From an uncultured Anaeromyxobacter sp. (GTDB lineage Bacteria > Myxococcota > Myxococcia > Myxococcales > Anaeromyxobacteraceae), in contig CAIOAK010000179.1 of the NCBI GenBank assembly GCA_903855945.1, forward strand, positions 26,359 through 90,358: a stretch of 64,000 bases of DNA, written 5' to 3'. A program made the translations under genes and the position numbers. The notes under the pieces were generated by a model that saw only the letters and a program-made list of their open reading frames with translations, made no database searches and was not told where the DNA came from. Each line of letters starts with the position of its first letter. The first letter of the stretch is position 1. Of the stretch, positions 1-8,305 are shown in pieces.

Positions 1-1
1 G

Positions 2-988
2 CTCGACGGCCGGGGCTACGGCCTCTCCTCGGTCCGCTTCATCTGCGGAACCCAGGACCTGCACCGCGAGCTGGAGCGGCGGCTCGCCGATTTCTTCGGA
101 TTCGACGACGCGATCCTCTTCTCCTCCTGCTTCGACGCCAACGGCGGCGTCTTCGAGGCGCTGCTCGGCGAGGAGGACGCCATCGTCTCCGACGCGCTCA
201 ACCACGCGTCGATCATCGACGGGATCCGGCTGGCCCGGGCGCGCCGCTACCGCTACGCGCACGCCGACATGGCGGACCTCGAGGCCCGCCTGGTGGAGGC
301 TGCCGACGCCCGGCTCCGCATGGTCGTGACCGACGGGGTCTTCTCCATGGACGGCGACCTGGCCCGGCTCGACGAGATCTGCGCGCTGGCCGAGCGCCAC
401 CGGGCGCTCGTGCTGGTGGACGACTCCCACGCCTCCGGATTCGTCGGGCGAACCGGTCGCGGCACCGCGGAGCACTTCGGAGTCCAGGGGCGCGTGGACG
501 TGATGACCTCCACACTGGGCAAGGCGCTCGGGGGCGCGGCCGGGGGGTTCGTGGCCGGTCCGCGGGAGGTGGTAGACCTGCTGCGGCAGCGCGCCCGCCC
601 GTACCTCTTCTCCAACACGCTCGCACCGCCCATCGTCGGGGCGAGCCTGGCCGCGCTCGCCCTGCTGGCGGGCTCGACGGGGCTCCGCGACCGGGTGATG
701 GAGAACGCCCGGCGCTTCCGGGAGGGCATGGCGGCGGCCGGCTTCCAGCTCCGACCCGGCTTCCACCCCATCGTCCCCATCCTGCTCGGCGACGCGCGGC
801 TGGCCGTGGATTTCGCCGGCGACCTGCTCGCGGAGGGCATCTACGTGGTCGGGTTCAGCTTCCCCGTGGTGCCGAAGGGGCAGGCCCGCATCCGCGTGCA
901 GCTCTCCGCGGCCCACACCCCGGAGATGGTGGACCGGGCGGTGGCCGCGTTCGTGAAGGTGGGGCGCCGCCGCGGGGTGATCGCGTAG
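2..988 (+). CDS. kbl: Glycine C-acetyltransferase (2-amino-3-ketobutyrate CoA ligase), 5' end missing
   Basis: PLP-dependent alpha-oxoamine synthase that cleaves 2-amino-3-ketobutyrate with CoA into glycine and acetyl-CoA in threonine breakdown. The frame is open from base 2, so the N-terminus lies outside the window. The visible part matches E. coli Kbl almost throughout: [49 protein letters not shown] and the PLP-lysine segment STLGKALGG, ending [12 protein letters not shown] and AAHTPE. The long Kbl-specific identity separates it from the sister enzymes BioF and HemA. The usual partner tdh is not visible here. It ends 10 bases before the stop of the convergent next gene, with no terminator hairpin seen. 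Confidence 0.93.
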   Translation, partial: LDGRGYGLSSVRFICGTQDLHRELERRLADFFGFDDAILFSSCFDANGGVFEALLGEEDAIVSDALNHASIIDGIRLARARRYRYAHADMADLEARLVEAADARLRMVVTDGVFSMDGDLARLDEICALAERHRALVLVDDSHASGFVGRTGRGTAEHFGVQGRVDVMTSTLGKALGGAAGGFVAGPREVVDLLRQRARPYLFSNTLAPPIVGASLAALALLAGSTGLRDRVMENARRFREGMAAAGFQLRPGFHPIVPILLGDARLAVDFAGDLLAEGIYVVGFSFPVVPKGQARIRVQLSAAHTPEMVDRAVAAFVKVGRRRGVIA

Positions 989-998
989 CGGCGTCCGG

Positions 999-1742
999 TC
1001 AGAAGACGAACTGGAGACCGACGCTCCAGGCCCAGTAGGACGGGCCCAGCTGCCAGCTCTTCGAGGACCCGAAGTTGTTCACGCTCGACCGGGTGAAGTC
1101 GAAGACGAGCAGCGTGCGGTTGATCCCGATGTCGTAGTCCATCTGGCGCGACAGCGTGGTGTCGATGAAGTCGAGCACCAGCCCGACACCGACGGTGAAC
1201 GACCACCCGAAGGTGCCGCCCGATCCGCGCTGGATGGTTCCGTTGCTCGTGACCCATGAGGAGGTCCCGCTCTGGCCGCTCGCGGTCCAGATGTCGTCGA
1301 TGATCGCGCCGCGCACGTAGGGCTCGAAGGGGACGCTGAACCGCTCGTAGAACCACTCCCAGCGGTAGCCGGCCTGGAGCTGCACCGGGAGGATCATGAG
1401 CGAGGTGGTGCCGCCGCGCAGCGTGTTCCCCGCGCTGTCCTGGTAGATCCCCTGCCCCCAGATCTGCCAGTAGCCGATGCCGCCCCCGACGTCGAGCGTG
1501 CCGAACTCGGTGATCCAGACCGACTTGTTGAACTGGAGCTGCACCATGAGCGGACGGTCGGTCCCGAAGATGGCCGCGTACGGGAGGGCGTTCGTGAACT
1601 CGGAGTCGATGTTCGGGGCGAAGGGGGACACCGTGACCTGGAAGGAACCCCAGCGCGGCGACTCCTTCCAGCTGATGACCGGCGTCTGGGCCGCGGCCGG
1701 GAGGGCGGTGACCAGCAGGAGCGCGAGCAGAACCTTCTTCAC
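999..1742 (-). CDS. Secreted outer-membrane beta-barrel-like protein
   Basis: 247 residues from a GTG start. Residues 1-20 form a signal peptide (Lys-Lys, Leu-rich core, AAAQ). The rest is rich in aromatic and alternating polar/apolar stretches and ends in a short aromatic strand closing on Phe (GLQFVF), as outer-membrane barrel proteins do. I recognise no named family. The GTG overlaps the TGA of the upstream MYXO-CTERM gene by four bases (GTGA), so the two are probably translationally coupled and may act together at the cell surface. The frame stays open far upstream, but the signal peptide fixes the start. Confidence 0.7.
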   Translation of the reverse strand: MKKVLLALLLVTALPAAAQTPVISWKESPRWGSFQVTVSPFAPNIDSEFTNALPYAAIFGTDRPLMVQLQFNKSVWITEFGTLDVGGGIGYWQIWGQGIYQDSAGNTLRGGTTSLMILPVQLQAGYRWEWFYERFSVPFEPYVRGAIIDDIWTASGQSGTSSWVTSNGTIQRGSGGTFGWSFTVGVGLVLDFIDTTLSRQMDYDIGINRTLLVFDFTRSSVNNFGSSKSWQLGPSYWAWSVGLQFVF

Positions 1743-2635
1743 GAGCGCCTCCTGCGGGCGGCGAGCAGGGCCAGGACGGCGAGGACGGGGGCGAGTGCGC
1801 CGGCGCCGCCGGTTCCGCAGCCGCCGGTTTCCACCCCTCCCACCGCCTTGTAGGTACTCCAGAAGTCCGCGAAGGGGAGCGGCGTGGTGTCGGTGCCGGC
1901 CGGGTAGACCGCGGAGGTCGCGCCGGGATTGCCCGCCACGCTGGAGCCGACCGCGGTGAGCTTGTAGGCGACACCGTTCGTGAGGCCGCTGCACACGATG
2001 GTGCCGGCGTTGCCCGGGCCCCCCGTGGCCGCCGTCCCGGTCGGAGGCGTGCAGGTGACCGTGAAGGTGACCCCCGTGGTGGCCTGGTAGTCGGCGGTCA
2101 CGGTACCGGGGGTCACGTTGAGGGAGAGCTGCGAATCGCCGGGCGTGGAGCCGCTGATGACGGGTGCGGGCGGGGCGGCCAGCTGAAACCTGAAGGTGCC
2201 CTGCGCGGCGAGCTGCCAGTTCGTGGTCAGGCCGAGCGGCAGGTAATAGACGCACAGGTTGATGTCCTGATCGGTCGCCAGCGTGCAACTGGTCACGCCC
2301 GCACCGGTGGCCATGGAATTCACCGGGATGCTGGAGATGGCCTGGGTGGCCGCCGTGGCGAGGACGTCCTGGAAGATGCCGGTGGGGACGCCACCGGAGG
2401 TGGTGCACCCGGTGCCGGTGGCTACCGTGGCCACCCGCCACTTGTCGCCGGCGGCGATGGTGAGGGAGGTGACGAGGGTCCAGGTCGAGAGGGTGGTGCT
2501 GGAGGCGCAGTCGGCGCGGTTCGCCTGCCCCCTCACGCTCTGCGTGGTGACGAGTGCGGTCACCGTGCCGGCGGTGGTCTGGCCGAGGGCAAGCCCGGGG
2601 AGGAGGATCAGGAGAAGCGTGGCCTTGCGGAGCAT
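1739..2635 (-). CDS. Secreted protein with MYXO-CTERM-like sorting tail
   Basis: 298 residues. The N-terminus is a signal peptide ending about residue 19 (LLPGLALGQ). The Thr/Val/Ala-rich middle contains a probable fibronectin/Ig-like beta domain around residues 160-250 (PPAPVISGSTPGDSQLSLNV). The C-terminus has GGCGTGG, an Ala/Leu/Val helix, then ARRRRS. This Cys-Gly segment, hydrophobic helix and Arg cluster match the MYXO-CTERM sorting signal of Myxococcota, implying a lipid-anchored or processed surface protein. An in-frame ATG lies further upstream, but position 2635 is chosen because the signal peptide starts there. Function unknown. Confidence 0.72.
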   Translation of the reverse strand: MLRKATLLLILLPGLALGQTTAGTVTALVTTQSVRGQANRADCASSTTLSTWTLVTSLTIAAGDKWRVATVATGTGCTTSGGVPTGIFQDVLATAATQAISSIPVNSMATGAGVTSCTLATDQDINLCVYYLPLGLTTNWQLAAQGTFRFQLAAPPAPVISGSTPGDSQLSLNVTPGTVTADYQATTGVTFTVTCTPPTGTAATGGPGNAGTIVCSGLTNGVAYKLTAVGSSVAGNPGATSAVYPAGTDTTPLPFADFWSTYKAVGGVETGGCGTGGAGALAPVLAVLALLAARRRRS

Positions 2636-2721
2636 GGGTCGCGATTCTGCAAGGGAGGGGCCAGCCATGCAAGCTCCCGTTGCCGCCGACGGACGCAAAG
2701 GGGGCGGGCCGAGGCCGCCTT

Positions 2722-2769
2722 TTTGGCAAAGCCGGCTGGCGGCGCCCCTCCCGCGTGCCAATTTGGCAA
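2722..2769. promoter_or_regulatory. Repeated TTTGGCAA motifs and 13-bp palindrome upstream of the MYXO-CTERM gene
   Basis: Two direct copies of TTTGGCAA (2722-2729 and 2762-2769) lie 40 bp apart between the stop at 2792 and the start at 2635, both on the minus-strand path. The second sits in the palindrome TGCCAA-T-TTGGCA (2756-2768). It could be a regulator binding site for the downstream pair. A sigma-54 promoter was considered because of TTGGCAC, but the matching TTGC element is absent. Confidence 0.3.
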
Positions 2770-2791
2770 GGATCCGCATGGTGGCGAGCCT

Positions 2792-3814
2792 CTAAGAAAG
2801 GCGCTGGCGCACCCAGGCCTCGGCGATGCGAACCGCGTTCCCGGCCGCCCCGCGCCTCAGGTTGTCGGCCACCGCGAAGAGGTCGAGCCCGTTCGGCTGG
2901 GAGGCGTCCTCCCGGACCCGCCCCACCAGCACCGCGTCGTCGTTCACCGCCAGCATCGGCATCGGATAGACCCTCCCGGCGGGGTCGTCGATCACCTTCA
3001 GCCCGGGGGAGGCGCGCAGCACCGCCCGGGCCGCCTCGACGGTGAGCGGACGGGCCGTCGCGATATTCACTATCAGTGAATGTCCGTAGAAGACCGGGAC
3101 CCGGATCGCCGTGGCGGTGATCCCGAGTCCGGGTGCGGCGAGCAGCCGGCGCAGCTCGCTCCCCACCGCGGCCTCCTCCTCGGTGCTCCCGCCCGGGAGG
3201 AAGGCGCCCACCTGCGGAACCAGGTTCATCCCCATCCGGTGGGAGAGGTCGGACGGCTCGGGCTCCTCGCCGTTCAGGAGCGCGACCATCTCCCGCTCGA
3301 GCTGCCGGACCCCGGCGCGCCCCGCACTGGAGGCGGGGAAGAGGACCGTGACCACCACCCGGACGAGACCGGCCTCGCGGTGGAGCGGCGCGAGCGTGAG
3401 CGCGAGGGACACCACCGGGCCGGAGGCGGACGCCACCACCCCTCGCACCGACCCGCGCGCCACGTCGGCGTCGTTGACACCCGCCACGACGAGCGGGACC
3501 CCCTCCTCGGCGCGGAAGGCGCCCGAGAGGTCCACCGAGAGGCACCCATTGGCCCAGGCGCGAGGCGCGAGCTCCCGGGCCGCCGCCGCGGGTACGGCCA
3601 GGATGGCGACGTCGCAGCCGCGGAAGGACCGTTCGGAGACGGCCTCCACCTCGTACTCCTCCCCCCGGAACTCGAGGAGGTCCACCTCCGACCTCGTGGA
3701 GGCGAGGAGTCGCGGGATCCCCGGCACGTCGCGTGCCTCCAGATCCTCCAGCACGGCGCGCCCCACGGACCCGGTGGCCCCCACCAGGGCGAGCTGCAGC
3801 GGTTTCTCGGTCAT
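2792..3814 (-). CDS. Aspartate-semialdehyde dehydrogenase-like protein lacking the catalytic cysteine (Usg-like)
   Basis: 340 residues with the ASADH fold: NAD(P) motif VGATGSVGRAVLEDL (11-25), VDLSGAFR (94-101), dimerisation region around SSAGRAGVRQLERE, and RVPVFYGHS with the substrate-binding His. In true ASADH the active site reads N-P-N-C-S/T; here the aligned segment is SASGPVV (129-135), so Cys is replaced by Gly132. This is the hallmark of the Usg-1 paralogues, which cannot do thioester catalysis. It overlaps the upstream epimerase gene by four bases (ATGA). A non-dehydrogenase role is inferred; do not read it as the lysine/threonine pathway Asd. Confidence 0.8.
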   Translation of the reverse strand: MTEKPLQLALVGATGSVGRAVLEDLEARDVPGIPRLLASTRSEVDLLEFRGEEYEVEAVSERSFRGCDVAILAVPAAAARELAPRAWANGCLSVDLSGAFRAEEGVPLVVAGVNDADVARGSVRGVVASASGPVVSLALTLAPLHREAGLVRVVVTVLFPASSAGRAGVRQLEREMVALLNGEEPEPSDLSHRMGMNLVPQVGAFLPGGSTEEEAAVGSELRRLLAAPGLGITATAIRVPVFYGHSLIVNIATARPLTVEAARAVLRASPGLKVIDDPAGRVYPMPMLAVNDDAVLVGRVREDASQPNGLDLFAVADNLRRGAAGNAVRIAEAWVRQRLS

Positions 3815-4722
3815 CGTCGGGCTCCCTCCCGGAGCAGATCTCGCAGCGCCGGCTCGAGCGACGGCCACTGGAAGCGATAGCCGAGCGCGAGCGCGCGCCG
3901 GGGCAGGACCCGCTGGCTGGCGAGCACCACCTCGGCCATCTCGCCGAGCACGGCCCGCACGGCGAAGGCCGGCGCGCGGAGCAGGCTCGGGCGGCGCAGC
4001 ACGCGCCCCAGCGCCCGGGCCAGGTCCCGGTTGCGCACCGGGTCCGGGGCGGTGGCGTTCACCGGGCCGCGCGCCTCCGGATCGAGCAGCGCGAGCCGCA
4101 GGATCCCGACCTGGTCGGCCACGTGGATCCAGGACTGCCAGAAGCTCCCGTCGCCGATGGCGCCTCCGGCGAGCATCTTGAAGGGCAGCGCCAGACGCGG
4201 AAGCGCTCCTCCGTCGGGGGAGAGCACGATGCCGGTGCGCACGAGCACGACGCGGGCCCGCCGGGCGGCGGCGCGCGTGGCCTCCTCCCACTCGAGCGCC
4301 AGATGGGCCAGGAAGTCGTTGCCGGCGGGGGAGGCCTCGTCGATCACCTCGTCGCCCCGCGGGCCGTAGTAGCCGATGGCGCTCCCGTTCACGAGCACCG
4401 CCGGGCCGCCCGCGCCGATCACGGAGGCCACGTTCCGGGTGGAGAGCACGCGGCTGTCGCGGATCCGCTTCCGCCGCTCCTCGGTCCAGCGCCCCTCGGC
4501 CACCGGCTCGCCGGCCAGGTTCACGCAGGCGTCGCAGCGGGCGAGCTCGTCCTGCCACGGCCCGGCGAGCCCCGGGTCCCCCACCACCAGGCGTGCACCG
4601 GCCGGAAGCCCCTGGGGCGCGGCGCGGCGGGAGAGCGCCAGCAGCTCGTGGCCGTCGGCCAGGAGGGACTCCGCGAGGGCACGGCCGATGAGGCCGGTGG
4701 CACCGGTGAGGAAGACGCGCAT
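3811..4722 (-). CDS. TIGR01777-type NAD-dependent epimerase family protein
   Basis: 303 residues of the extended SDR/epimerase superfamily. The N-terminal nucleotide motif is FLTGATGLIG (4-13), followed by VNLAGEPVAEGRWT, RDSRVLSTRNV, GSAIGYYGPRGDE and FWQSWIHVADQVGILRLAL, all typical of the TIGR01777 (E. coli YfcH) group. The C-terminal part (about 230-300) carries the DUF1731-like tail. The substrate of this family is not established. It lies three bases after tsaB and overlaps the ASADH-like gene, so it is within the uppS operon. Confidence 0.85.
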   Translation of the reverse strand: MRVFLTGATGLIGRALAESLLADGHELLALSRRAAPQGLPAGARLVVGDPGLAGPWQDELARCDACVNLAGEPVAEGRWTEERRKRIRDSRVLSTRNVASVIGAGGPAVLVNGSAIGYYGPRGDEVIDEASPAGNDFLAHLALEWEEATRAAARRARVVLVRTGIVLSPDGGALPRLALPFKMLAGGAIGDGSFWQSWIHVADQVGILRLALLDPEARGPVNATAPDPVRNRDLARALGRVLRRPSLLRAPAFAVRAVLGEMAEVVLASQRVLPRRALALGYRFQWPSLEPALRDLLREGARR

Positions 4723-4724
4723 GA

Positions 4725-5453
4725 TCAGGGGATCCCGTTCGGGAACTTCACTTCGGCCTCGCTCTTGCGCACGTAGTGGGGCTCGAGCGCGAAGAGGGCC
4801 TGGTCGTCGTAGGCGGCGGCACCGAGGCGCGGGGCCGCGAGCCGCCCCACCGCATCGGCCGAAGGGGTGGACGGGGCACCCGCGAGCAGCGGCAGCGCGG
4901 ATTCCATCGCCTCGCGGTGGGCCTCGTAGCCCTCGCCGAAGCCGAGCACGCGCCCCAGGCCGGCGAGACGCGAGGCCACCGCGCCCGGGGGGAGCGCCTC
5001 CTCGGGGCGGACCGGCTCGGCCGCTCCGTTCGCGACCCGGTAGAAGCCGGCGTAGACCTCGCCCTTGCGCGCGTCGAGCATGGGGACGAGGACCGCATCG
5101 CTCCCGGCCGGCAGCGCCGCGGCCGCCTCCAGGGCCATCGCCGCCAGGCTGGACACGCCGGCGATGGGTCGCCGGTTGGCGTAGGCGAGCCCCTTCCAGG
5201 TGGCGAGGCCGATGCGCAGCCCGGTGAAGGATCCGGGGCCGATCCCCACCGCGAAACCCTCCACCTCGTGCACCTTCCGACCCAGCGCGGAGAGCAGGTC
5301 GCTGAGGGCGCCGGGGAGGCGGGTCCCGTGGCCGGGTCCGGGCGAGACCTGCCGGTCGGTGCGGGAGGTGAGCACCTCGACCGACCCCGCACGGAGCTCG
5401 AGCAGGGCGCAGGAGAGCGTGGGCGTGGCGGTATCGATGGCGGCGACGAGCAT
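4725..5453 (-). CDS. tsaB: tRNA threonylcarbamoyladenosine biosynthesis protein TsaB
   Basis: 242 residues of the ASKHA fold. The start MLVAAIDTATPTLSCALLE and the signature GIGPGSFTGLRIGLATWKGLA are diagnostic of TsaB, the partner that stabilises TsaD and binds TsaE when t6A is made at position 37 of ANN-decoding tRNAs. GVSSLAAMA and DARKGEVYAGFYR are also conserved. The C-terminal PHYVRKSEAE is typical. It sits in the middle of the membrane/isoprenoid operon with an 18-base gap after rseP. Confidence 0.9.
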   Translation of the reverse strand: MLVAAIDTATPTLSCALLELRAGSVEVLTSRTDRQVSPGPGHGTRLPGALSDLLSALGRKVHEVEGFAVGIGPGSFTGLRIGLATWKGLAYANRRPIAGVSSLAAMALEAAAALPAGSDAVLVPMLDARKGEVYAGFYRVANGAAEPVRPEEALPPGAVASRLAGLGRVLGFGEGYEAHREAMESALPLLAGAPSTPSADAVGRLAAPRLGAAAYDDQALFALEPHYVRKSEAEVKFPNGIP

Positions 5454-5471
5454 GGGAGCGCTTCCGACTCC

Positions 5472-7145
5472 CTAACCCATCAACCGGACGATGTCGTTCT
5501 TGAAGACGAAGATCATGAGGAAGAGGAGGAACACGATCCCCACCAGGTTGGCCACCTCGCGGGTGCGGATCGAGAGCGGCCGGCGCGTGGCCGCCTCGAC
5601 GAGGGTGGCCACCACGTGGCCGCCGTCGAGCACGGGGATGGGGAGCAGGTTCATGAGCCCCAGGTTCACGCTGATGAGCGCCATCTTGAAGAGGAAGCTG
5701 GCCCAGCCCTCCTGCGCGGCCTGGGCGGCGATCTGGAAGAGCATGATCGGGCCGCCCACCGTCTTGAAGCTGATCTGCCCCTGCACGATGCGGGCGATGC
5801 CGAGGGCGGTGAGCCGCACCACCTCGCCGAGGTGCCCGAACGCGGTGCCGAGCGCCTCGCCGGGCCCGACCGAGAGGGGCACCTCCTCCGCCACGAGCGC
5901 CTTCGAGTCTACGAGTCCGCGCTGGTCGGGGAAGAAACCCAGCACCACCCGGCGGTGCGTCTCCCGCGTCATCTCGTCCACGTACTCCTGATCGACGGGG
6001 ACGAGCTCGGTGGTGCGGCCGTCGGTGAGCCCCAGCTTCACCGGGGTCCCGGTGAGGAAGTCGGCCGAGAGCTGGTTCAGCTCGCGGAAGGAGCGGACCG
6101 GCTTGCCGTTCACCGAGGCGATGGCGTCGCCGCGCCGCAGGCCGGCCTGGTCGGCCGGGCTCCCCGGCAGCACCCCGGCGACGAAGGTGGAGATGGTGGG
6201 GTCCGCGGCCTGGAAGGCCGGCTTCCCCTCGACGCAGGTGGGCACCGGCCCCAGCTTCATCGGCTCGTAGGTGGAGAGCGCCACGCCGGGCGCGCGCAGC
6301 GGCGCTTCCCGCAGCACCTCCACCGGAAGGGGGGCGCAGGCCGCGGCCCCGAGCGCCCGGTCGAGGTCGCCCATGTTGCGGATCGGCTCCCCGCCGGCGC
6401 GGACCACGAGGTCGAAGGGCTGGAGCGGCCCCGCCCGGCCCGGAAGCGAGGGCGCCACCACCGCGGAAGGCCAGGACGGAGTGACCCCGATGACCCCGCG
6501 GGTGATCGTCTCGACGGGGTTCGACTCCTTCTCGGCGGCCGGGATCACCGGGACGACCACCCGCTGGCCGGCGCGCATCACCGTGAAGTCGATCCGCTCC
6601 CCGGCGCGGGGGGCCACCATCTGCCGGAGGTCGGAGAAGTGGCGGATCGGCGCGGCCGGGCGCCCGGGCACGGTGACCTCGACCACCCGGTCTCCCGGGT
6701 GGAGGCCGGCCCGCTCGGCGGCCGAGCCGGGCATGACGGTGCCGAGCGTGGGCCCGGGCACCATCGTGCCGTTCTGCGCGAGGGCCAGCGCGAAGTAGAC
6801 GACGACCGGGAAGGCCAGGTTGGCCCCCGGGCCGGAGAGCGCGATGACGAGCCGCTTCCACGGGGCGGCCTCCAGGAATCCCCGCCCCCGGTCCTCGGGC
6901 ACGACCTCCGCGCCCGGCTCGTCGCCGGCCATCTTGACGTACCCGCCGAGCGGCAGGAGCGAGAGGACGTACTCGGTCTCCCCGCGCTTGACCCCGAACA
7001 GGCGCGGGCCGAAGCCGATCGAGAACTTCGTCACCTTCACGCCGAGGAGCTTGGCGGCCAGGAAGTGGCCGAGCTCGTGGACGAAGATCAGCCCTCCGAG
7101 CAGGAGGACGATCGATCCGACCTTGAGGAGGATGTCGCTGGCCAT
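5472..7145 (-). CDS. rseP: RIP metalloprotease RseP (site-2 protease) with three PDZ-like domains
   Basis: 557 residues, about 100 more than E. coli RseP. Zinc motif HELGH at 23-27 lies in the first membrane helix; the third zinc ligand is in LLPIPVLDGGH (Asp507). FSIGFGPRLF and PLGGYVKMAGDE are family signatures. Between the catalytic segments lie three PDZ-like stretches: one around LGTVMPGSAAERAGLHPGD, a degenerate middle one, and one around FVAGVLPGSPADQAGLRRGD. It cleaves membrane proteins such as anti-sigma factors within the bilayer. Eight bases separate it from dxr; the arrangement dxr-rseP beside cdsA and uppS is common in proteobacteria. Confidence 0.93.
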   Translation of the reverse strand: MASDILLKVGSIVLLLGGLIFVHELGHFLAAKLLGVKVTKFSIGFGPRLFGVKRGETEYVLSLLPLGGYVKMAGDEPGAEVVPEDRGRGFLEAAPWKRLVIALSGPGANLAFPVVVYFALALAQNGTMVPGPTLGTVMPGSAAERAGLHPGDRVVEVTVPGRPAAPIRHFSDLRQMVAPRAGERIDFTVMRAGQRVVVPVIPAAEKESNPVETITRGVIGVTPSWPSAVVAPSLPGRAGPLQPFDLVVRAGGEPIRNMGDLDRALGAAACAPLPVEVLREAPLRAPGVALSTYEPMKLGPVPTCVEGKPAFQAADPTISTFVAGVLPGSPADQAGLRRGDAIASVNGKPVRSFRELNQLSADFLTGTPVKLGLTDGRTTELVPVDQEYVDEMTRETHRRVVLGFFPDQRGLVDSKALVAEEVPLSVGPGEALGTAFGHLGEVVRLTALGIARIVQGQISFKTVGGPIMLFQIAAQAAQEGWASFLFKMALISVNLGLMNLLPIPVLDGGHVVATLVEAATRRPLSIRTREVANLVGIVFLLFLMIFVFKNDIVRLMG

Positions 7146-7153
7146 GGAGAGTT

Positions 7154-8305
7154 CTAATGCGCCACGCGGCGCAGCGCCTCGGCCCGTCCCCAGTCGGAGG
7201 CGGCGATGGCCTGATCGACCGAGTCGAGCCGCTCCGGGCGATGGGCGTCGAGCACCTGGGCGCAGATCCGTGCGATGTCGTCGAACCGGCAGCGCCCCGC
7301 CAGGAAGGCCTCCACCACCCCCTCGTCGGAGCCGGAGAGGACGGCCGGGGCGGTCCCCCCCATCTCGAGGGCCCGGTAGGCCAGGGTGTAGGCCGGGAAG
7401 CGCTTCGGGTCGGGGGGCTCGAAGGTGAGGCGCCCGACCCGGGCCAGGTCGAGCGCCGGGAGGTCGAGGGCGATCCGGTCCGGATGGGCGAGCGCGTAGC
7501 TGATCGGGCCGCGCATGTCGGAGACGCCGAGCTGGGCCACCACCTGGCCGTCCACGTACTCCACCATGGAGTGCACGATCGACTCCGGGTGAACCAGGAT
7601 GTCGATGCGCTCCGGGGGTACGTCGAAGAGCCAGCGGGCCTCGATGACCTCGAGCCCCTTGTTCATCAGGGTCGCCGAGTCGATGGTGATCTTGGCCCCC
7701 ATGCTCCAGTTGGGGTGGCGCAGCGCCTCGGCCGGGGTGACGTCCGGCAGCCGCTCGGCGGGGTGGTTCCGCAGCGGCCCGCCGGACGCGGTGAGGATGA
7801 GCCGGCGGACCTCGGAGTGGTTGTGCCCGACGAGGGACTGGAAGATGGCGCTGTGCTCGCTGTCCACCGGGAGGATGGAGGCCTTCCGCTCGGCGGCGCG
7901 CCGCATGATGAGCTCGCCGGCGAGGACGAGCGACTCCTTGTTGGCGAGCCCCACCGGCTTTCCGGCCTCGATGGCCGCGGCGGTGGAGCGGAGCCCCGCC
8001 CCTCCGGAGATGGCGGCCAGCACCAGGTCGGCCTCGGGGAGCGAGGCCACCGCCACCGCCCCCTCCTCCCCGTGCCGGATCTCGGGCGCGTCGGGCCCGA
8101 GCCGCTCCCGGAGCTCGGCGGCCGTGGCCGCATCGGAAACCGAGACGAGGAGCGGCCGGAAGGCGCGGACCTGCTCCGCCAGCCGGGCGGCGTTCCGCCC
8201 CGCGGCGAGCCCCACCACCGAGAAGCGCCCCGGGGACCGGGAGACGACGTCCAGGGCCTGGACCCCGATCGAGCCGGTGGAGCCGAGGATGGAGAGTCGC
8301 CTCAT
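7154..8305 (-). CDS. dxr: 1-deoxy-D-xylulose 5-phosphate reductoisomerase
   Basis: 383 residues, the normal length. It makes MEP from DXP with NADPH, the committed step of the MEP isoprenoid route. NADPH motif GSTGSIG (8-14), NKESLVLAGE, metal-binding VDSEHSAIFQ, the flexible-loop region HPNWSMGAKITIDSATLMNKGLE and HPESIVHSMVEY are all present, so the enzyme should be active. Its ATG overlaps the end of cdsA by four bases. Product isoprenoids feed UppS, encoded in the same operon. Confidence 0.95.
   Translation of the reverse strand: MRRLSILGSTGSIGVQALDVVSRSPGRFSVVGLAAGRNAARLAEQVRAFRPLLVSVSDAATAAELRERLGPDAPEIRHGEEGAVAVASLPEADLVLAAISGGAGLRSTAAAIEAGKPVGLANKESLVLAGELIMRRAAERKASILPVDSEHSAIFQSLVGHNHSEVRRLILTASGGPLRNHPAERLPDVTPAEALRHPNWSMGAKITIDSATLMNKGLEVIEARWLFDVPPERIDILVHPESIVHSMVEYVDGQVVAQLGVSDMRGPISYALAHPDRIALDLPALDLARVGRLTFEPPDPKRFPAYTLAYRALEMGGTAPAVLSGSDEGVVEAFLAGRCRFDDIARICAQVLDAHRPERLDSVDQAIAASDWGRAEALRRVAH

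Noticed and set aside
2692..2768. Sigma-54 promoter upstream of the MYXO-CTERM gene
   Set aside because: TTGGCAC is present on the minus strand but no TTGC follows at the fixed spacing.
3811..6861. Very long open frame running through the epimerase and across tsaB and rseP
   Set aside because: It is a by-product of high GC; the upstream part is Arg/Gly/Pro-rich without motifs and overlaps clear genes in another frame.
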